A program made the position numbers and the translations under genes. A stretch of 64,000 nucleotides of DNA from UBA5486 sp036744795 (GTDB lineage Bacteria > Bacillota > UBA4882 > UBA10575). The notes under the pieces were generated by a model that was not told the DNA's origin, ran no database searches, and saw only the letters and a list, made by a program, of their open reading frames with translations. Every line of letters starts with the position of its first letter. Position 1 is the stretch's first letter. Shown here piece after piece: positions 51,742 to 61,100 of this stretch. The DNA lies in assembly GCA_036744795.1 (NCBI GenBank), contig DAIOHK010000005.1, positions 29,500 to 93,499 of the forward strand. Direction: 5' to 3'.

Positions 51742-54210
51742 ATGGCCAAAATGCGTGTTTACGAACTTAGTAAAGAATTAGGTATTCAAAGTAAAGATTT
51801 AATTATTATTCTTAATGAAATGGGTGCTGGAATTAAAAACCACATGAGTACTGTGGATGAGGAATATGCGGTTCGGGTCCGTGAATCTTTTAATACAAGT
51901 GGGGGAGCAAGAAAAAAAGCTTCTTTAAAAACAAAGACTAAACCTTCCACTCCAACCTCGAAAGGAGCCCCTTTCCAGTCTACAAGCGAGGTTAAAGAGA
52001 AAACAATTGCCCCGAAAAAACCGGAAGAAAAGTTACCGGAGAAACCAATACAAAAACCTAAACAAAAGAAACCAGATAAAGTTGGATCAGACATAAAGGG
52101 AAAGAAACCAATAGCATCACCCAAACCAGCGGCAAAGGTTCAGCGTTCCAGTCAAGCTACTGATATTAAAGGACAAACGGATGGAGAACGAAGACGCCCG
52201 GCTCCTCGTGCTGAGGTTAGAACTGGCAGCCCTACTATTAAGGGAAAATCTAAGATGTCTTCGCAAGTAGCGAAGACTCCAGTGAAAAGGATTGAAAAAC
52301 AGCATGCCACTGGTAAATCAGGGGTAAAACAAAAAACAGCTCAACCTTCTACTACCAGAAGAGATTTTGTTCAGAAACCCCGTTCAGCAAAACATGGTAA
52401 AGCCAGAGGTAAAAAGCCGATGGCAACTCAGCCGGCTACTAATGTTAAATCCGTCCAGATTCCGCAGAGTATAACAGTTAAAGAATTTTCCCAGGCGATT
52501 GAAGTATCTGTTGCTGATGTAATTAAAAAATTAATGTCGATGGGTGTCATGGTTTCCCAAAATAAGGAGATTAATGTAGATACCGCTATTTTAGTGGGGG
52601 AAGAATTTGGCGTTACTGTTAATGTTGCCCCTACAGAAGAAGAAGCCCTACAAGTAGAAGAAATTGAAGATGCTCCAGAATCTTTAGTACTCCGGTCGCC
52701 AGTAGTTACTATAATGGGTCATGTAGATCATGGTAAAACTTCGCTTTTAGATGCGATCAGGGAAACAAATGTTATTGCCTCGGAAGCTGGAGGTATAACT
52801 CAGCATATAGGGGCTTATCAAGTAGATGTAAATGGGAAAAAAGTGACTTTTTTAGATACGCCAGGGCATGAAGCTTTTACTGCTATGCGTGCACGTGGAA
52901 CACAGGTTACCGATATTGCTGTTCTTGTTGTAGCTGCTGATGATGGAGTTATGCCCCAGACGGTGGAAGCGATTAACCATGGAAAAGCAGCTAATATTCC
53001 TATTATTGTTGCGATCAATAAAACGGATAAACCTGAGACTAACCCGGATCGTGTAAAACAAGAGCTAACTCAATATGGCTTAGTTCCTGAAGATTGGGGA
53101 GGGGACACAATCTGCGTGCAAGTTTCCGCATTAAAAAAGATTGGCATTGATGAGCTGCTAGAGATGATTCTTTTAGTTGCGGAGATGAAGGAACTAAAAG
53201 CGAATCCCAATCGACCTGCTAAAGGTGCTGTTATTGAAGTAAAGTTAGATAAGGGACGTGGCCCGGTCGCTTCTGTACTGGTGCAAAACGGAACTTTACG
53301 TGTTGGAGATACAATTATTGTTGGGGAAGTTTCCGGTCGAATTAGAGCTCTTGTTAATGATAAAGGTAAAAATGTTAAAAAGGCAGGCCCTTCCGAACCC
53401 GTAGAAATTGTTGGCTTAGATGATCTACCTGAAGCCGGAGATACTTTTAATGTAATTGATGAAAAGTATGCCCGTCAACTGGCAGAGAAAAGGCAACAAT
53501 TCAGAAGGGAACAGGAGCTGAAAAAATACCAACGGGTAAAATTAGAAGATCTCTTTGACCGAATCAAAGAAGGAGAGATGAAAGAGTTAAATATTGTCCT
53601 CAAAGCTGATGTACATGGTTCAGTAGAAGCTATCCAACAGTCATTGGAACAACTCTCCTCAGAAGAGATTCGCGTTAAGGTAATTCATGGCGGAGTAGGG
53701 GCAATCAATGAAAGCGATGTGATGTTAGCCTCGGCTTCAGATGCTATAGTATTTGGTTTTAATGTTCGGCCAGATCCAATTGCCAAACGTGTAGCAGAAC
53801 GGGAAAATGTAGATCTTCGGATGTACCGTATCATTTATAATATTATTGATGATGTTAAAAAGGCAATGGCAGGCATGCTTGAACCCGAATACAAGGAAGT
53901 TGTTCTCGGCCGGGCGGAGGTGAGAGCTACTTTTAAAGTGCCTAAGATTGGTACAGTAGCTGGATGTTATGTAAATGATGGAAAAATTACGAGAAATGCA
54001 GAGGCGAGGGTCTTAAGAGACAATGTTATCATTTTTGAAGGAAAAATTGATAGCTTAAAACGTTTTAAAGATGATGCAAGGGAAGTTGCTAGTGGTTTTG
54101 AATGCGGGATTGGTATAGAAAGGTTTAATGATATAAAAGAAGGGGATGTCATCGAAGCCTTTATTAACCAGGAAATAAAGCAGACTGGAACTACTGGTTC
54201 TGAAGGATAA
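51742..54210 (+). CDS. infB: Translation initiation factor IF-2
   Basis: 822 aa. Domains in order: an IF2_N repeat at residues 1-50; a Lys/Pro/Ser-rich disordered linker of about 190 residues; a second IF2_N domain near 245-295; the G domain from about 325 with GHVDHGKT, DTPGHEAF and NKTDKP; then the domain II beta-barrel, III and C-terminal fMet-tRNA-binding domain. It positions initiator tRNA on the 30S subunit. GGAGGTG lies before the ATG, 14 nt after ylxQ. Confidence 0.97.
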   Translation: MAKMRVYELSKELGIQSKDLIIILNEMGAGIKNHMSTVDEEYAVRVRESFNTSGGARKKASLKTKTKPSTPTSKGAPFQSTSEVKEKTIAPKKPEEKLPEKPIQKPKQKKPDKVGSDIKGKKPIASPKPAAKVQRSSQATDIKGQTDGERRRPAPRAEVRTGSPTIKGKSKMSSQVAKTPVKRIEKQHATGKSGVKQKTAQPSTTRRDFVQKPRSAKHGKARGKKPMATQPATNVKSVQIPQSITVKEFSQAIEVSVADVIKKLMSMGVMVSQNKEINVDTAILVGEEFGVTVNVAPTEEEALQVEEIEDAPESLVLRSPVVTIMGHVDHGKTSLLDAIRETNVIASEAGGITQHIGAYQVDVNGKKVTFLDTPGHEAFTAMRARGTQVTDIAVLVVAADDGVMPQTVEAINHGKAANIPIIVAINKTDKPETNPDRVKQELTQYGLVPEDWGGDTICVQVSALKKIGIDELLEMILLVAEMKELKANPNRPAKGAVIEVKLDKGRGPVASVLVQNGTLRVGDTIIVGEVSGRIRALVNDKGKNVKKAGPSEPVEIVGLDDLPEAGDTFNVIDEKYARQLAEKRQQFRREQELKKYQRVKLEDLFDRIKEGEMKELNIVLKADVHGSVEAIQQSLEQLSSEEIRVKVIHGGVGAINESDVMLASASDAIVFGFNVRPDPIAKRVAERENVDLRMYRIIYNIIDDVKKAMAGMLEPEYKEVVLGRAEVRATFKVPKIGTVAGCYVNDGKITRNAEARVLRDNVIIFEGKIDSLKRFKDDAREVASGFECGIGIERFNDIKEGDVIEAFINQEIKQTGTTGSEG

Positions 54211-54225
54211 AGGGGGTATCTAGAG

Positions 54226-54588
54226 ATGTCCGAATTCCGTGCCGAACGTCTGGCCGTATTGTTTAAGGAGGAACTCGGAAGTATAATGCAAAGAGATCTA
54301 AAAGATCCGAGGATTGGTTTTGCTTCTATTACCAATGTCCGAATTTCCAAGGATATAAGTCATGCAAAAATCTATGTGAGTGTTCTTGGTGATAAGGAAC
54401 AGCAGAAGGCCACAATGGAAGGGTTAGAGAGTGCTAAAGGTTTTATCCGTTCTGAACTAGGTAAGAGAATTAGACTACGATATATCCCTGAAATTCACTT
54501 TATCCCTGACAATTCTATTGAAGAAGGAGCAAAAGTTCTCTCACTGATTAATCGGATACAAAAAGAAGAAAAGGAGAATCAGTCGTGA
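54226..54588 (+). CDS. rbfA: Ribosome-binding factor RbfA
   Basis: 120 aa, KH-type fold. It has MSEFRAERLAVLFKEELGSI, the DPRIGFASITNVRISKDISHAKIYVSVLGD block near residue 26 and LGKRIRLRYIPEIHFIPD near 79. It helps 16S 5'-end maturation and cold-adapted 30S assembly. It is 15 nt after infB and overlaps nrnA by 4 nt. Confidence 0.95.
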   Translation: MSEFRAERLAVLFKEELGSIMQRDLKDPRIGFASITNVRISKDISHAKIYVSVLGDKEQQKATMEGLESAKGFIRSELGKRIRLRYIPEIHFIPDNSIEEGAKVLSLINRIQKEEKENQS

Positions 54589-55583
54589 GTTCCTCTTCTT
54601 TCGAAAAGGTAATCGCTATCCTAAAAAAGTATAATCGTTTTACTATAGGATGTCATCTTCATCCTGATGGGGATGCAATCGGTTCTTTATTAGCTATGGG
54701 ACTTTCTTTGGAGATGAGTGGAAAAATTGTTGAGATGATCTTGCCAGAAGGGGAACCAGTTACCTTTGAATTTTTGCCAGGAGTAGAAAAAACTAAAAGG
54801 AACTCTAATTTGGAGCCGGAGGTAGTTATTAGTCTTGATTGTGCGGAAAAATCTAGACTACAGCTACCTTCGGAGGCTTTTATCTCAGAACCATTATTGG
54901 TAAATATTGATCATCATATTTCTAACTTGGGATTTGGAGATGTAAATCTGGTATTATCAGATGCAGCTGCTACAGGTCAGATTGTTTATGAGTTGCTTAA
55001 TTTGGGCGGTTTTCCAATTGATACTAGGATTGCAATGTCAGTTTATACTGCCATCTCGACAGATACAGGTTTTTTCCGTTATTCTAATACTACAGGTAAA
55101 GTTCTTTCTTTAGCTTCTGAATTGGTGAATAGGTTTAATATATCACCATCTGAGATTGCGGAATGGGTATATGAAGAAAAAAGTTTTAATTCTGTTCGTT
55201 TATTAGGAGAAGTCCTTTCGACTTTAAAAATATCCGATGATAATAATTTTTCCTGGATGATCCTAGATCAGCAGATGCTAAAAAAGTACCCAATAGAGAT
55301 TGATGAGATGGAGAATTATGTAAATTACGCTAATTCTGTACAGGGTGTAAAAGTTGGGCTGTTTTTTAAAGAGATTAAACCCGGTGAAGTCAAGATCAGT
55401 TGGCGATCGAAAGCTACTATTGATGTTAGTCGTCTGGCTGCACATTTTGGAGGAGGGGGACATGCCCGTGCTGCAGGTTGTTCGATCAGCGGCTTGCTAT
55501 CGGAGGTAGTAAAAGAAGTGCTTTCCTTTGTCCAACAACATTTTCTTCAAAACTATGAAGAAATAAAGGATGCTTCAAAATGA
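54585..55583 (+). CDS. nrnA: Bifunctional oligoribonuclease/PAP phosphatase NrnA
   Basis: 332 aa DHH/DHHA1 phosphoesterase. N-terminal metal motifs are GCHLHPDGDAIGS near 17, SLDCAEK near 83 and NIDHHISN near 106. The C-terminal DHHA1 motif is HFGGGGHARAAGCSI near 286. It degrades nano-RNAs and dephosphorylates pAp. It overlaps rbfA by 4 nt and truB by 4 nt. Confidence 0.94.
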   Translation: MSSSSFEKVIAILKKYNRFTIGCHLHPDGDAIGSLLAMGLSLEMSGKIVEMILPEGEPVTFEFLPGVEKTKRNSNLEPEVVISLDCAEKSRLQLPSEAFISEPLLVNIDHHISNLGFGDVNLVLSDAAATGQIVYELLNLGGFPIDTRIAMSVYTAISTDTGFFRYSNTTGKVLSLASELVNRFNISPSEIAEWVYEEKSFNSVRLLGEVLSTLKISDDNNFSWMILDQQMLKKYPIEIDEMENYVNYANSVQGVKVGLFFKEIKPGEVKISWRSKATIDVSRLAAHFGGGGHARAAGCSISGLLSEVVKEVLSFVQQHFLQNYEEIKDASK

Positions 55584-56515
55584 GTTACAATGGTTTTCTT
55601 GTTATTAATAAACCAGCAGGCTATACCTCACACCAAGTGGTAGCTAATTTAAGGAAAATATTACAGCAGCGTCGTATCGGACATACTGGAACTTTAGACC
55701 CTATGGCTACTGGAGTATTAGTAATAGCAATTGGTCCTTCTACTAAACTTATTTCTTTTCTTAATGAAGAAAAAAAGATCTATCAGGCAAAAATGATTTT
55801 TGGCTTGACTACAGATACACAGGATATCACGGGTAGTGTTTTGTCAGCTAAACCTAATATTTCGGTAAGGAAGGAAGAGATTATGGAAGCTCTATCCCAC
55901 TTTACCGGGAAACAGGAACAAACTCCACCAATGTATTCGGCAATAAAAGTAAAGGGAGAACCCTTGTATAAATTAGCTAGGCAAGGAAAGGAAATTGCTA
56001 GAGAAAAACGGAAGATAACTGTTTTCTGTATGAAACCTTATGGAGAACTGCTTCCGGTTTATAATTTTCAAGAGGGATTCCAACTATATATCGAATGTTC
56101 AAGAGGAACCTATATTCGTACTTTATGTCATGAGATCGGAGAGTATTTGGGGTGCGGTGGGTGTATGGGGGATTTAAGCCGTCTGGCTTCCGGCCCTTTT
56201 CACTTGGAACAAGCTTTAACCTTGGAGGAAATTGAAAGGGCAGTTAAGGATGATTGTTTAACTGAACTGATGATTCATCCTGGTACTGCACTGGAACATT
56301 TATCAACGTTTATTTTAAATCAAGAGCAGGCAAACCAGATTAGCGAGGGTGGAAGGATTTTATTCCCTGAGCTTGATACTGTGAAGGATAATGAACTAAT
56401 AAAAGGAATTGCAGAAGATGGACACTTGGTAGCGATTTTAAAATATATAGACGGGCCAACCTCCTATTTACAACCGGTCAGGGTTTTAAAACCGGAGCCC
56501 ATAGTAGTGGGGTGA
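55580..56515 (+). CDS. truB: tRNA pseudouridine(55) synthase
   Basis: 311 aa. NKPAGYTSHQVV near residue 9 and the catalytic motif RIGHTGTLDPMATGVLVIAIG near 32 (catalytic Asp) identify TruB. The C-terminal part (PUA-like) is short. It makes U55 to pseudouridine in the T-loop of tRNAs. It overlaps nrnA by 4 nt; ribF begins 9 nt after its stop. Confidence 0.95.
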   Translation: MSYNGFLVINKPAGYTSHQVVANLRKILQQRRIGHTGTLDPMATGVLVIAIGPSTKLISFLNEEKKIYQAKMIFGLTTDTQDITGSVLSAKPNISVRKEEIMEALSHFTGKQEQTPPMYSAIKVKGEPLYKLARQGKEIAREKRKITVFCMKPYGELLPVYNFQEGFQLYIECSRGTYIRTLCHEIGEYLGCGGCMGDLSRLASGPFHLEQALTLEEIERAVKDDCLTELMIHPGTALEHLSTFILNQEQANQISEGGRILFPELDTVKDNELIKGIAEDGHLVAILKYIDGPTSYLQPVRVLKPEPIVVG

Positions 56516-56524
56516 AATAGAACC

Positions 56525-57514
56525 ATGAAATACTGGACTTCTTTTGAAAAGTTGGAAGAAGAATTTACAAATAAAAATCCTCAACCTGGATTGGTATTAA
56601 CGATTGGTAATTTCGATGGTGTTCACTTAGGTCACCAAAAATTACTACAGAGAGTAAAAACATTAAGTCTGGAGCATGGTTTGTTTTCCGTAGCAGTAAC
56701 ATTTCAGGATCACACTTCTCTTTTGCTACGAGATAAAAGGCCACCGATGCTAATGTCAATTGAAGAGCGATGTAATTATTTTGCCTTTCTTGGGATCAAG
56801 GGTTGTTTATTACTTGAGTTCTCAACTGAACTGGCACAAATGACTCCTGAAAAGTTTCTGGATAAACTGGTTTCTTTAGGAACTAAAGCTCTAGTAGTGG
56901 GACATGATTTCACTTTTGGAGCAGGAGGAACCGGGGATATTAAATTTTTACTGGAATATGCTAAAAAGAAAAATCTTTATGTAGAAGTAATACCTCCAGT
57001 GAAGTATAAAGAGAAAATTGTCTGTAGTTCACAAATTAGAGTTTTATTATCAGAGGGAAAATTAGCGGAAGCCAATGGGATGCTAAATCGTCCGTTTAGT
57101 TTATCCGGAAAAGTTGAAGATGGGGAAGCCCGGGGGAGAGAACTGGGATTTCCTACCGCTAATTTATCATTTCCCACTTATCGTTTATTACCAAAATTCG
57201 GAGTTTATCTGGTCCGTGTCTTACTAGGAGAAGAAGAGTATTATGGGCTAGCAAATGTGGGTTGCAAACCTACTTTTAATCGGTGTGACCCCTTAGTGGA
57301 AGTCTTTATTTATAATTTTGCTGCTGAAATTTACGGGGACTCATTAGTAATTGAATTTTTAAAGTTTCTTCGCGAAGAAAAAAAGTTTTCCTCGCCGGAC
57401 AAGTTAAAAGAACAGATGAAAAAAGATAAATGGAACGGAGAAAAATTATTACTGCACTTTAAAAAGAAGAATGTAAATGAAGAATCCAATATCACTTGCG
57501 AAACAACATTCTGA
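56525..57514 (+). CDS. ribF: Riboflavin kinase/FAD synthetase RibF
   Basis: 329 aa, two domains. FAD synthetase is residues 1-185 (LTIGNFDGVHLGHQKLL near 25, SSQIRVLLSEGKLAEANGMLNRPF near 168). Riboflavin kinase follows with GEARGRELGFPTANLSF near 200 and ANVGCKPTF near 243. It converts riboflavin to FMN and FAD. The last ~12 residues and the TGA stop come from the start of a repeat element (from about 57475), so the native C terminus was probably replaced. It is the last gene of the operon. Confidence 0.93.
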   Translation: MKYWTSFEKLEEEFTNKNPQPGLVLTIGNFDGVHLGHQKLLQRVKTLSLEHGLFSVAVTFQDHTSLLLRDKRPPMLMSIEERCNYFAFLGIKGCLLLEFSTELAQMTPEKFLDKLVSLGTKALVVGHDFTFGAGGTGDIKFLLEYAKKKNLYVEVIPPVKYKEKIVCSSQIRVLLSEGKLAEANGMLNRPFSLSGKVEDGEARGRELGFPTANLSFPTYRLLPKFGVYLVRVLLGEEEYYGLANVGCKPTFNRCDPLVEVFIYNFAAEIYGDSLVIEFLKFLREEKKFSSPDKLKEQMKKDKWNGEKLLLHFKKKNVNEESNITCETTF

Positions 57515-57573
57515 CCTGGCTGGGTGGAATATCAATTTGACTGGCGAGTTTCAAGCTGCATTTTCTAGGTAGT
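57475..57573. repeat. Partial long-hairpin repeat overlapping the ribF 3' end
   Basis: AAATGAAGAATCCAATATC, ACTTGCGAAACAACATTCTG and GGCTGGGTGGAATATCAA match the right arm at 57801-57850 and the copy at 15168. It ends GCATTTTCTAGGTAGT. It includes the last codons and stop of ribF. Confidence 0.78.
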
Positions 57574-57896
57574 CCCCCACCCCAGCAAGCTGGGGCAAGC
57601 GAAAGGATGAAAATACAATTTAAGTTATAATTTCCGCTAGGTCAGAAGTTGTTTCTTGGTTCACGTGAATTTCTTCAGGCATTCTAAGGTTCAGTCCGGT
57701 TGAAATCGGGTACCCGCTTTATAGTCCATCCTGGACTGAAAGCGGCTCGCGACCTCCCTGTCGCTCGACCCAATTTCAGCCTCCGCTTCACCAAGAATGC
57801 TAAATGAAGAAATCCAATATCACTTGCGAAACAACATTCTGACCTGGCTGGGCAAAGAATAATAAGAGGTAATTTAAGAGTATTTTCTAGGTAGTT
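57574..57896. repeat. Full copy of the ~320-bp long-hairpin repeat (copy 2)
   Basis: It opens with CCCCAG-CAAG-CTGGGG. Left arm (57616-57685) pairs with right arm (57793-57875). Middle pairs are GGTTGAAATCGGGT with ACCCAATTTCAGCC, CCGCTTTATAGTCCA with TGGACTGAAAGCGG, and GCGAC with GTCGC. It corresponds to copy 1 at 22440 over its entire length. It lies directly after the partial copy. Confidence 0.82.
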
Positions 57897-57973
57897 GCTT
57901 ACGCCGGCTCCTAAATATCGCAAAATGATTAGGATCAAAGGCGGGTAAGCCGATCAACTGTCCTGTAGATGAA

Positions 57974-58768
57974 TCAAATAGGGCTATTTTCTAAATAGGA
58001 AAGATCAGCCAATTGCAAATGGTATCGGTTAACAATATCTAAGGCCTCTTTTATATCTCCAATATTCTCGGGTTGGTGGGCATCGGAATTTACAATAACA
58101 CGGAGTTTATCATATTCGGCTGCCATTTCCCAGAAAGGATATAAAGGATAGGGCGGACGTTTTCCTTGAGGCGTTTCTTTTAAGGGTTTTTTAAAACCAT
58201 GAGCATTTACCTCTAAAGGGATCTGCAGATCTACAGCAGCTTCAAGAATCTGTTTTGAACAATAGATGGCATTTTCATCCCATAATTCATAGGAACTCCC
58301 AAAAAGATCAGGATGGGCTACAAAAGCAAAAAGGCCCGAGGCCATGGATTCTATTAATTCTCTGGTGTAAGTTTGTAGTTCTTCTTTGCTTTTTATATAC
58401 GAATGGGCTCCGGTCCATTTCCCATTATATAAAAAATGATGGGGACCCGAGATTAAGTAATCAAATTGGTATTTCCCCAAAAGCTCATCCTGGTAAAAAT
58501 TCTGAAATTCTTTGACATACTCACATTCCAGACCTTTGAGGATGGTTAATTCAGGATAAGCTGTTCTTGCTTCTTCAATGGCGGCTAAATAATTGTCTAG
58601 TTCATTGATGTCCATACGAACTGTGTTCCATCTTCCATCGGGAAAGGGTGTGTGATCAGAGATCCCTAAAACTTGAAATCCTTGTTTTACGGCACTAGCG
58701 GCATAGTCAATTACTTCGCCAGTTGCATGTTTACATCTGAAAGTATGGGTATGATAATCTTTACGCAT
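57974..58768 (-). CDS. hisK: PHP-family histidinol-phosphatase
   Basis: 264 aa PHP domain of the HisJ/HisK type. Metal motifs: YHTHTFRCKHA near residue 5, GISDHTPFP near 36, LKGLECEYV near 78, SGPHH near 107, FAVAHPDLFG-like FVAHPDLFG near 148, NAHGF near 187 and NSDAHQPENIGD near 229. It dephosphorylates histidinol-phosphate in histidine synthesis. No other his genes are near. TGGAGGA precedes the ATG. Confidence 0.88.
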   Translation of the reverse strand: MRKDYHTHTFRCKHATGEVIDYAASAVKQGFQVLGISDHTPFPDGRWNTVRMDINELDNYLAAIEEARTAYPELTILKGLECEYVKEFQNFYQDELLGKYQFDYLISGPHHFLYNGKWTGAHSYIKSKEELQTYTRELIESMASGLFAFVAHPDLFGSSYELWDENAIYCSKQILEAAVDLQIPLEVNAHGFKKPLKETPQGKRPPYPLYPFWEMAAEYDKLRVIVNSDAHQPENIGDIKEALDIVNRYHLQLADLSYLENSPI

Positions 58769-58867
58769 TAAAAGTCCTCCATCTATAATATGAATTATAT
58801 CTACATATTTCCCTGATCAAACTGGTTCTCCTGTAGCTTTAATCAGGTTTTAAATCAAATTTAGCAT

Positions 58868-58925
58868 AAATAAAGGAATTGTGGTTAAATCTCAATTAAT
58901 CAATTGAAGGAATTGATTAAAGAAG
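58868..58925. repeat. Possible MITE-like fragment ahead of ddh
   Basis: AAAGGAATTGTGGTTAAATC followed by CAATTGAAGGAATTGATTAAAG carries a MITE-type end and the TTGTGGTTAAATCT block. The match is short. Confidence 0.35.
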
Positions 58926-59016
58926 TACTGAAAATAGGCTTTCATGCGAAAAGCTAAAAACATTTATGGCATAATAGTTGAATTAAAAAGAATGCAGATC
59001 AACCAGGAGGTAGAAG

Positions 59017-59919
59017 ATGAAAAAATATCAGGCAGCGATTGTTGGATATGGTAATATCGGTAAGTTTTTGCTGGAAGCGATTAGATCTTCTGAAGATTTT
59101 AAAGTAGCAGGTGTAGTACGCAGAGTAGAATCATTAAAAGACATTCCCCCGGAATTAAAGGATATTCCGTTAGTTTCTTCAATCGAAGAATTGGAGGGAA
59201 TAGATGTAGCTTTCCTTACGATTCCCACCAGGTTAATACCAGAATATGCCCGCAAGGTTTTGGCTTTGGGGATAAATACGGTTGATAGTTATGATCTCCA
59301 TGGTGAACTCGGAAAACTTCGTAAAAGTTTGGATCCGATAGCCAAGGCTAACAATACAGTAGCCGTAATTTCAGCCGGCTGGGATCCGGGAACAGATTCA
59401 ATGATTCGGAGCATCTTTCAATTTATGACCCCACAAGGAATTACCTATACTAATTTTGGACCTGGAATGTCAATGGGCCATACAGTAGCGGTTAAAGCAT
59501 TATCAGGAATTAAAAATGCTGTTTCATTAACAATTCCTAAAGGCACCGGCTTGCATCGGAGAGTGGTCTATGTTGAATTGGAAGAAGGAATTGATTTTGC
59601 TGCAGCAGAGGCGGCGATTAAAAATGACCCATATTTTGTTAAAGATGAAACTGTAGTTTTTCCGGTTTCTAATGTAAATCAGCTAATTGATATGGGACAT
59701 GGAGTAACAATCGAAAGAAAAGGAGTCTCTGGTTCTACTCATAATCAAATCTTAAAATTTGATATGAGAATCAATAATCCCGCTCTTACCTCGCAAGTTA
59801 TGGTGGCTTCTGCCCGGGCGGGACTTAAACAAAAGCCTGGATGTTATACGATGATTGAGATTCCGCTGATCGATTATATTTACGGAGACCGGAATAGTAT
59901 AATAGAGAGGTTAGTTTAG
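59017..59919 (+). CDS. ddh: meso-Diaminopimelate D-dehydrogenase
   Basis: 300 aa. An N-terminal Rossmann fold reads AIVGYGNIGKFLLEAI near residue 5. Substrate-domain blocks are ISAGWDPGTDSMIRSIFQ near 119 and NFGPGMSMGHTVAVKALSGIKNAVSLTIPKGTGLHRR near 148, all characteristic of Ddh. It makes meso-DAP directly from tetrahydrodipicolinate with NADPH and ammonia, for peptidoglycan and lysine. Like GDH it needs ammonia. CAGGAGGT precedes the ATG. It appears monocistronic. Confidence 0.95.
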   Translation: MKKYQAAIVGYGNIGKFLLEAIRSSEDFKVAGVVRRVESLKDIPPELKDIPLVSSIEELEGIDVAFLTIPTRLIPEYARKVLALGINTVDSYDLHGELGKLRKSLDPIAKANNTVAVISAGWDPGTDSMIRSIFQFMTPQGITYTNFGPGMSMGHTVAVKALSGIKNAVSLTIPKGTGLHRRVVYVELEEGIDFAAAEAAIKNDPYFVKDETVVFPVSNVNQLIDMGHGVTIERKGVSGSTHNQILKFDMRINNPALTSQVMVASARAGLKQKPGCYTMIEIPLIDYIYGDRNSIIERLV

Positions 59920-60035
59920 CATTAACCTTCTTAACAAAATATTAAAAAAGAAAAAGAGAGTTTTTCTTTAGAGCGCTTTCTTTTAACCGATATTATATAT
60001 AGAGAAAAAGCCCATCTAATAGCCCTCCTTGTTTT

Positions 60036-60065
60036 AAACCTGCCAATGTGGCAGGTTTATTTTTT
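60036..60065 (+). terminator. Rho-independent terminator after ddh
   Basis: AAACCTGCC and GGCAGGTTT form a 9-bp stem with an AATGT loop, followed by ATTTTTT. Confidence 0.88.
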
Positions 60066-60090
60066 GAAAAGTGCAGCAAAGAATTACCTG

Positions 60091-60240
60091 AGGGAATTGC
60101 ATAATTACCTAAGCTTGTATTCAACTACAATATATAGTGTTTAAATATATTTGAGGTAATTGTCTAAGGTTAGACAATTACTAGTGGGAATATCAATATA
60201 TTGTGGTTGAATCTTATAAAACTAAATTATGCAATTGCTT
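60091..60240. repeat. Full 150-bp MITE-like repeat (copy B)
   Basis: The ends are AGGGAATTGCATAATTACCT and TAAATTATGCAATTGCTT. The interior reads the reverse complement of copy A: ACAATATATAGTGTTTAA, GGTAATTGTCTAAGGTTAG, GGGAATATCAATATATTGTGG. The two are roughly 93% identical by eye. A self-complementary TGTCTAAGGTTAGACA lies at the centre. Confidence 0.88.
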
Positions 60241-60385
60241 AACCTACAAATTTAGGACAACTATTGATAGTACTAAGAGGATAAAAATAATTTTTGCAGA
60301 AAGTCATTATTATCCACCGGAAGAAGTTTAAGTTTTAGATGATGAGTTAAAGAATGAAGTTACTCTTTTGGAAGGTGTGTATATA

Positions 60386-61075
60386 TTGGGTTTAAAGGAA
60401 AAACAAAAGGATTTAGAGTATATAGAACGAGAAAAAGAACGCCAAAGTGAAATGTATAGACTGGAAAATCAGCTATTAACAACAGGTTATCAAATTATTG
60501 CCGGTATTGATGAAGCCGGAAGAGGACCCTTAGCCGGACCGGTATTGGCAGCCGCTGCGATAGTAACACCAGATCTGTTTATTGAAGGTTTGAATGATTC
60601 TAAAAAACTCTCCCCAACCAAGCGGGAAAAAATTTATCAATGTATGTTAGATTTAAAAATCCCGTATGGTTTAGGCCAGGCAACGGTTGAAGAGATTGAT
60701 CGGATTAATATCTTAAATGCTTCACGGCTGGCGATGAAGCGGGCTGTAAAAAATTTACCAGTTAGTCCTGATTATTTACTAATCGATGGATATTCGTGGT
60801 CGGGAATTTCTATTCCGCATCAAGGTGTAGTCGGGGGAGATGCCCGGAGCCTTTCCATTGCAGCAGCATCCATCTTTGCGAAGGTAACCCGGGATCGGAT
60901 AATGGTTAAATTAGACAAGCTATTTCCTGGTTATGGATTTGCCAAACATAAAGGCTATCCTACAGCCGAACATTTTGCTGCTTTAGCCCGGCTAGGACCT
61001 TCGCAAATTCACCGTAGAAGTTTCAATCTTCACACTCAATTAAATTTAGAATTAAATGAAAAAAAGAGTAAGTGA
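60386..61075 (+). CDS. rnhB: Ribonuclease HII
   Basis: About 229 aa from the TTG at 60386, 8 nt after GAAGGTG; an earlier TTG at 60368 overlaps that site. RNase HII motifs are GIDEAGRGPLAGPVLAA near residue 43, with catalytic Asp-Glu, then SKKLSPTKRE, LLIDG near 136 and SIAAASIFAKVTRDR near 159. It removes ribonucleotides and RNA primers from DNA. rnhB-ylqG-ylqH is a known Bacillus order. Confidence 0.94.
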   Translation: MGLKEKQKDLEYIEREKERQSEMYRLENQLLTTGYQIIAGIDEAGRGPLAGPVLAAAAIVTPDLFIEGLNDSKKLSPTKREKIYQCMLDLKIPYGLGQATVEEIDRINILNASRLAMKRAVKNLPVSPDYLLIDGYSWSGISIPHQGVVGGDARSLSIAAASIFAKVTRDRIMVKLDKLFPGYGFAKHKGYPTAEHFAALARLGPSQIHRRSFNLHTQLNLELNEKKSK

Positions 61076-61100
61076 ACATCTCGGTAAGGGGAGTCGATAA

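Noticed and set aside
52117..53061. Minus-strand frames inside infB
   Set aside because: Shadows of the repetitive Lys/Pro-rich linker and G domain of IF-2; no independent signals.
57684..57938. 84-codon minus-strand frame in the long-hairpin repeat
   Set aside because: It is contained in the palindromic repeat and has no conserved features; the copy at 22440 has no equivalent open frame of that length listed.
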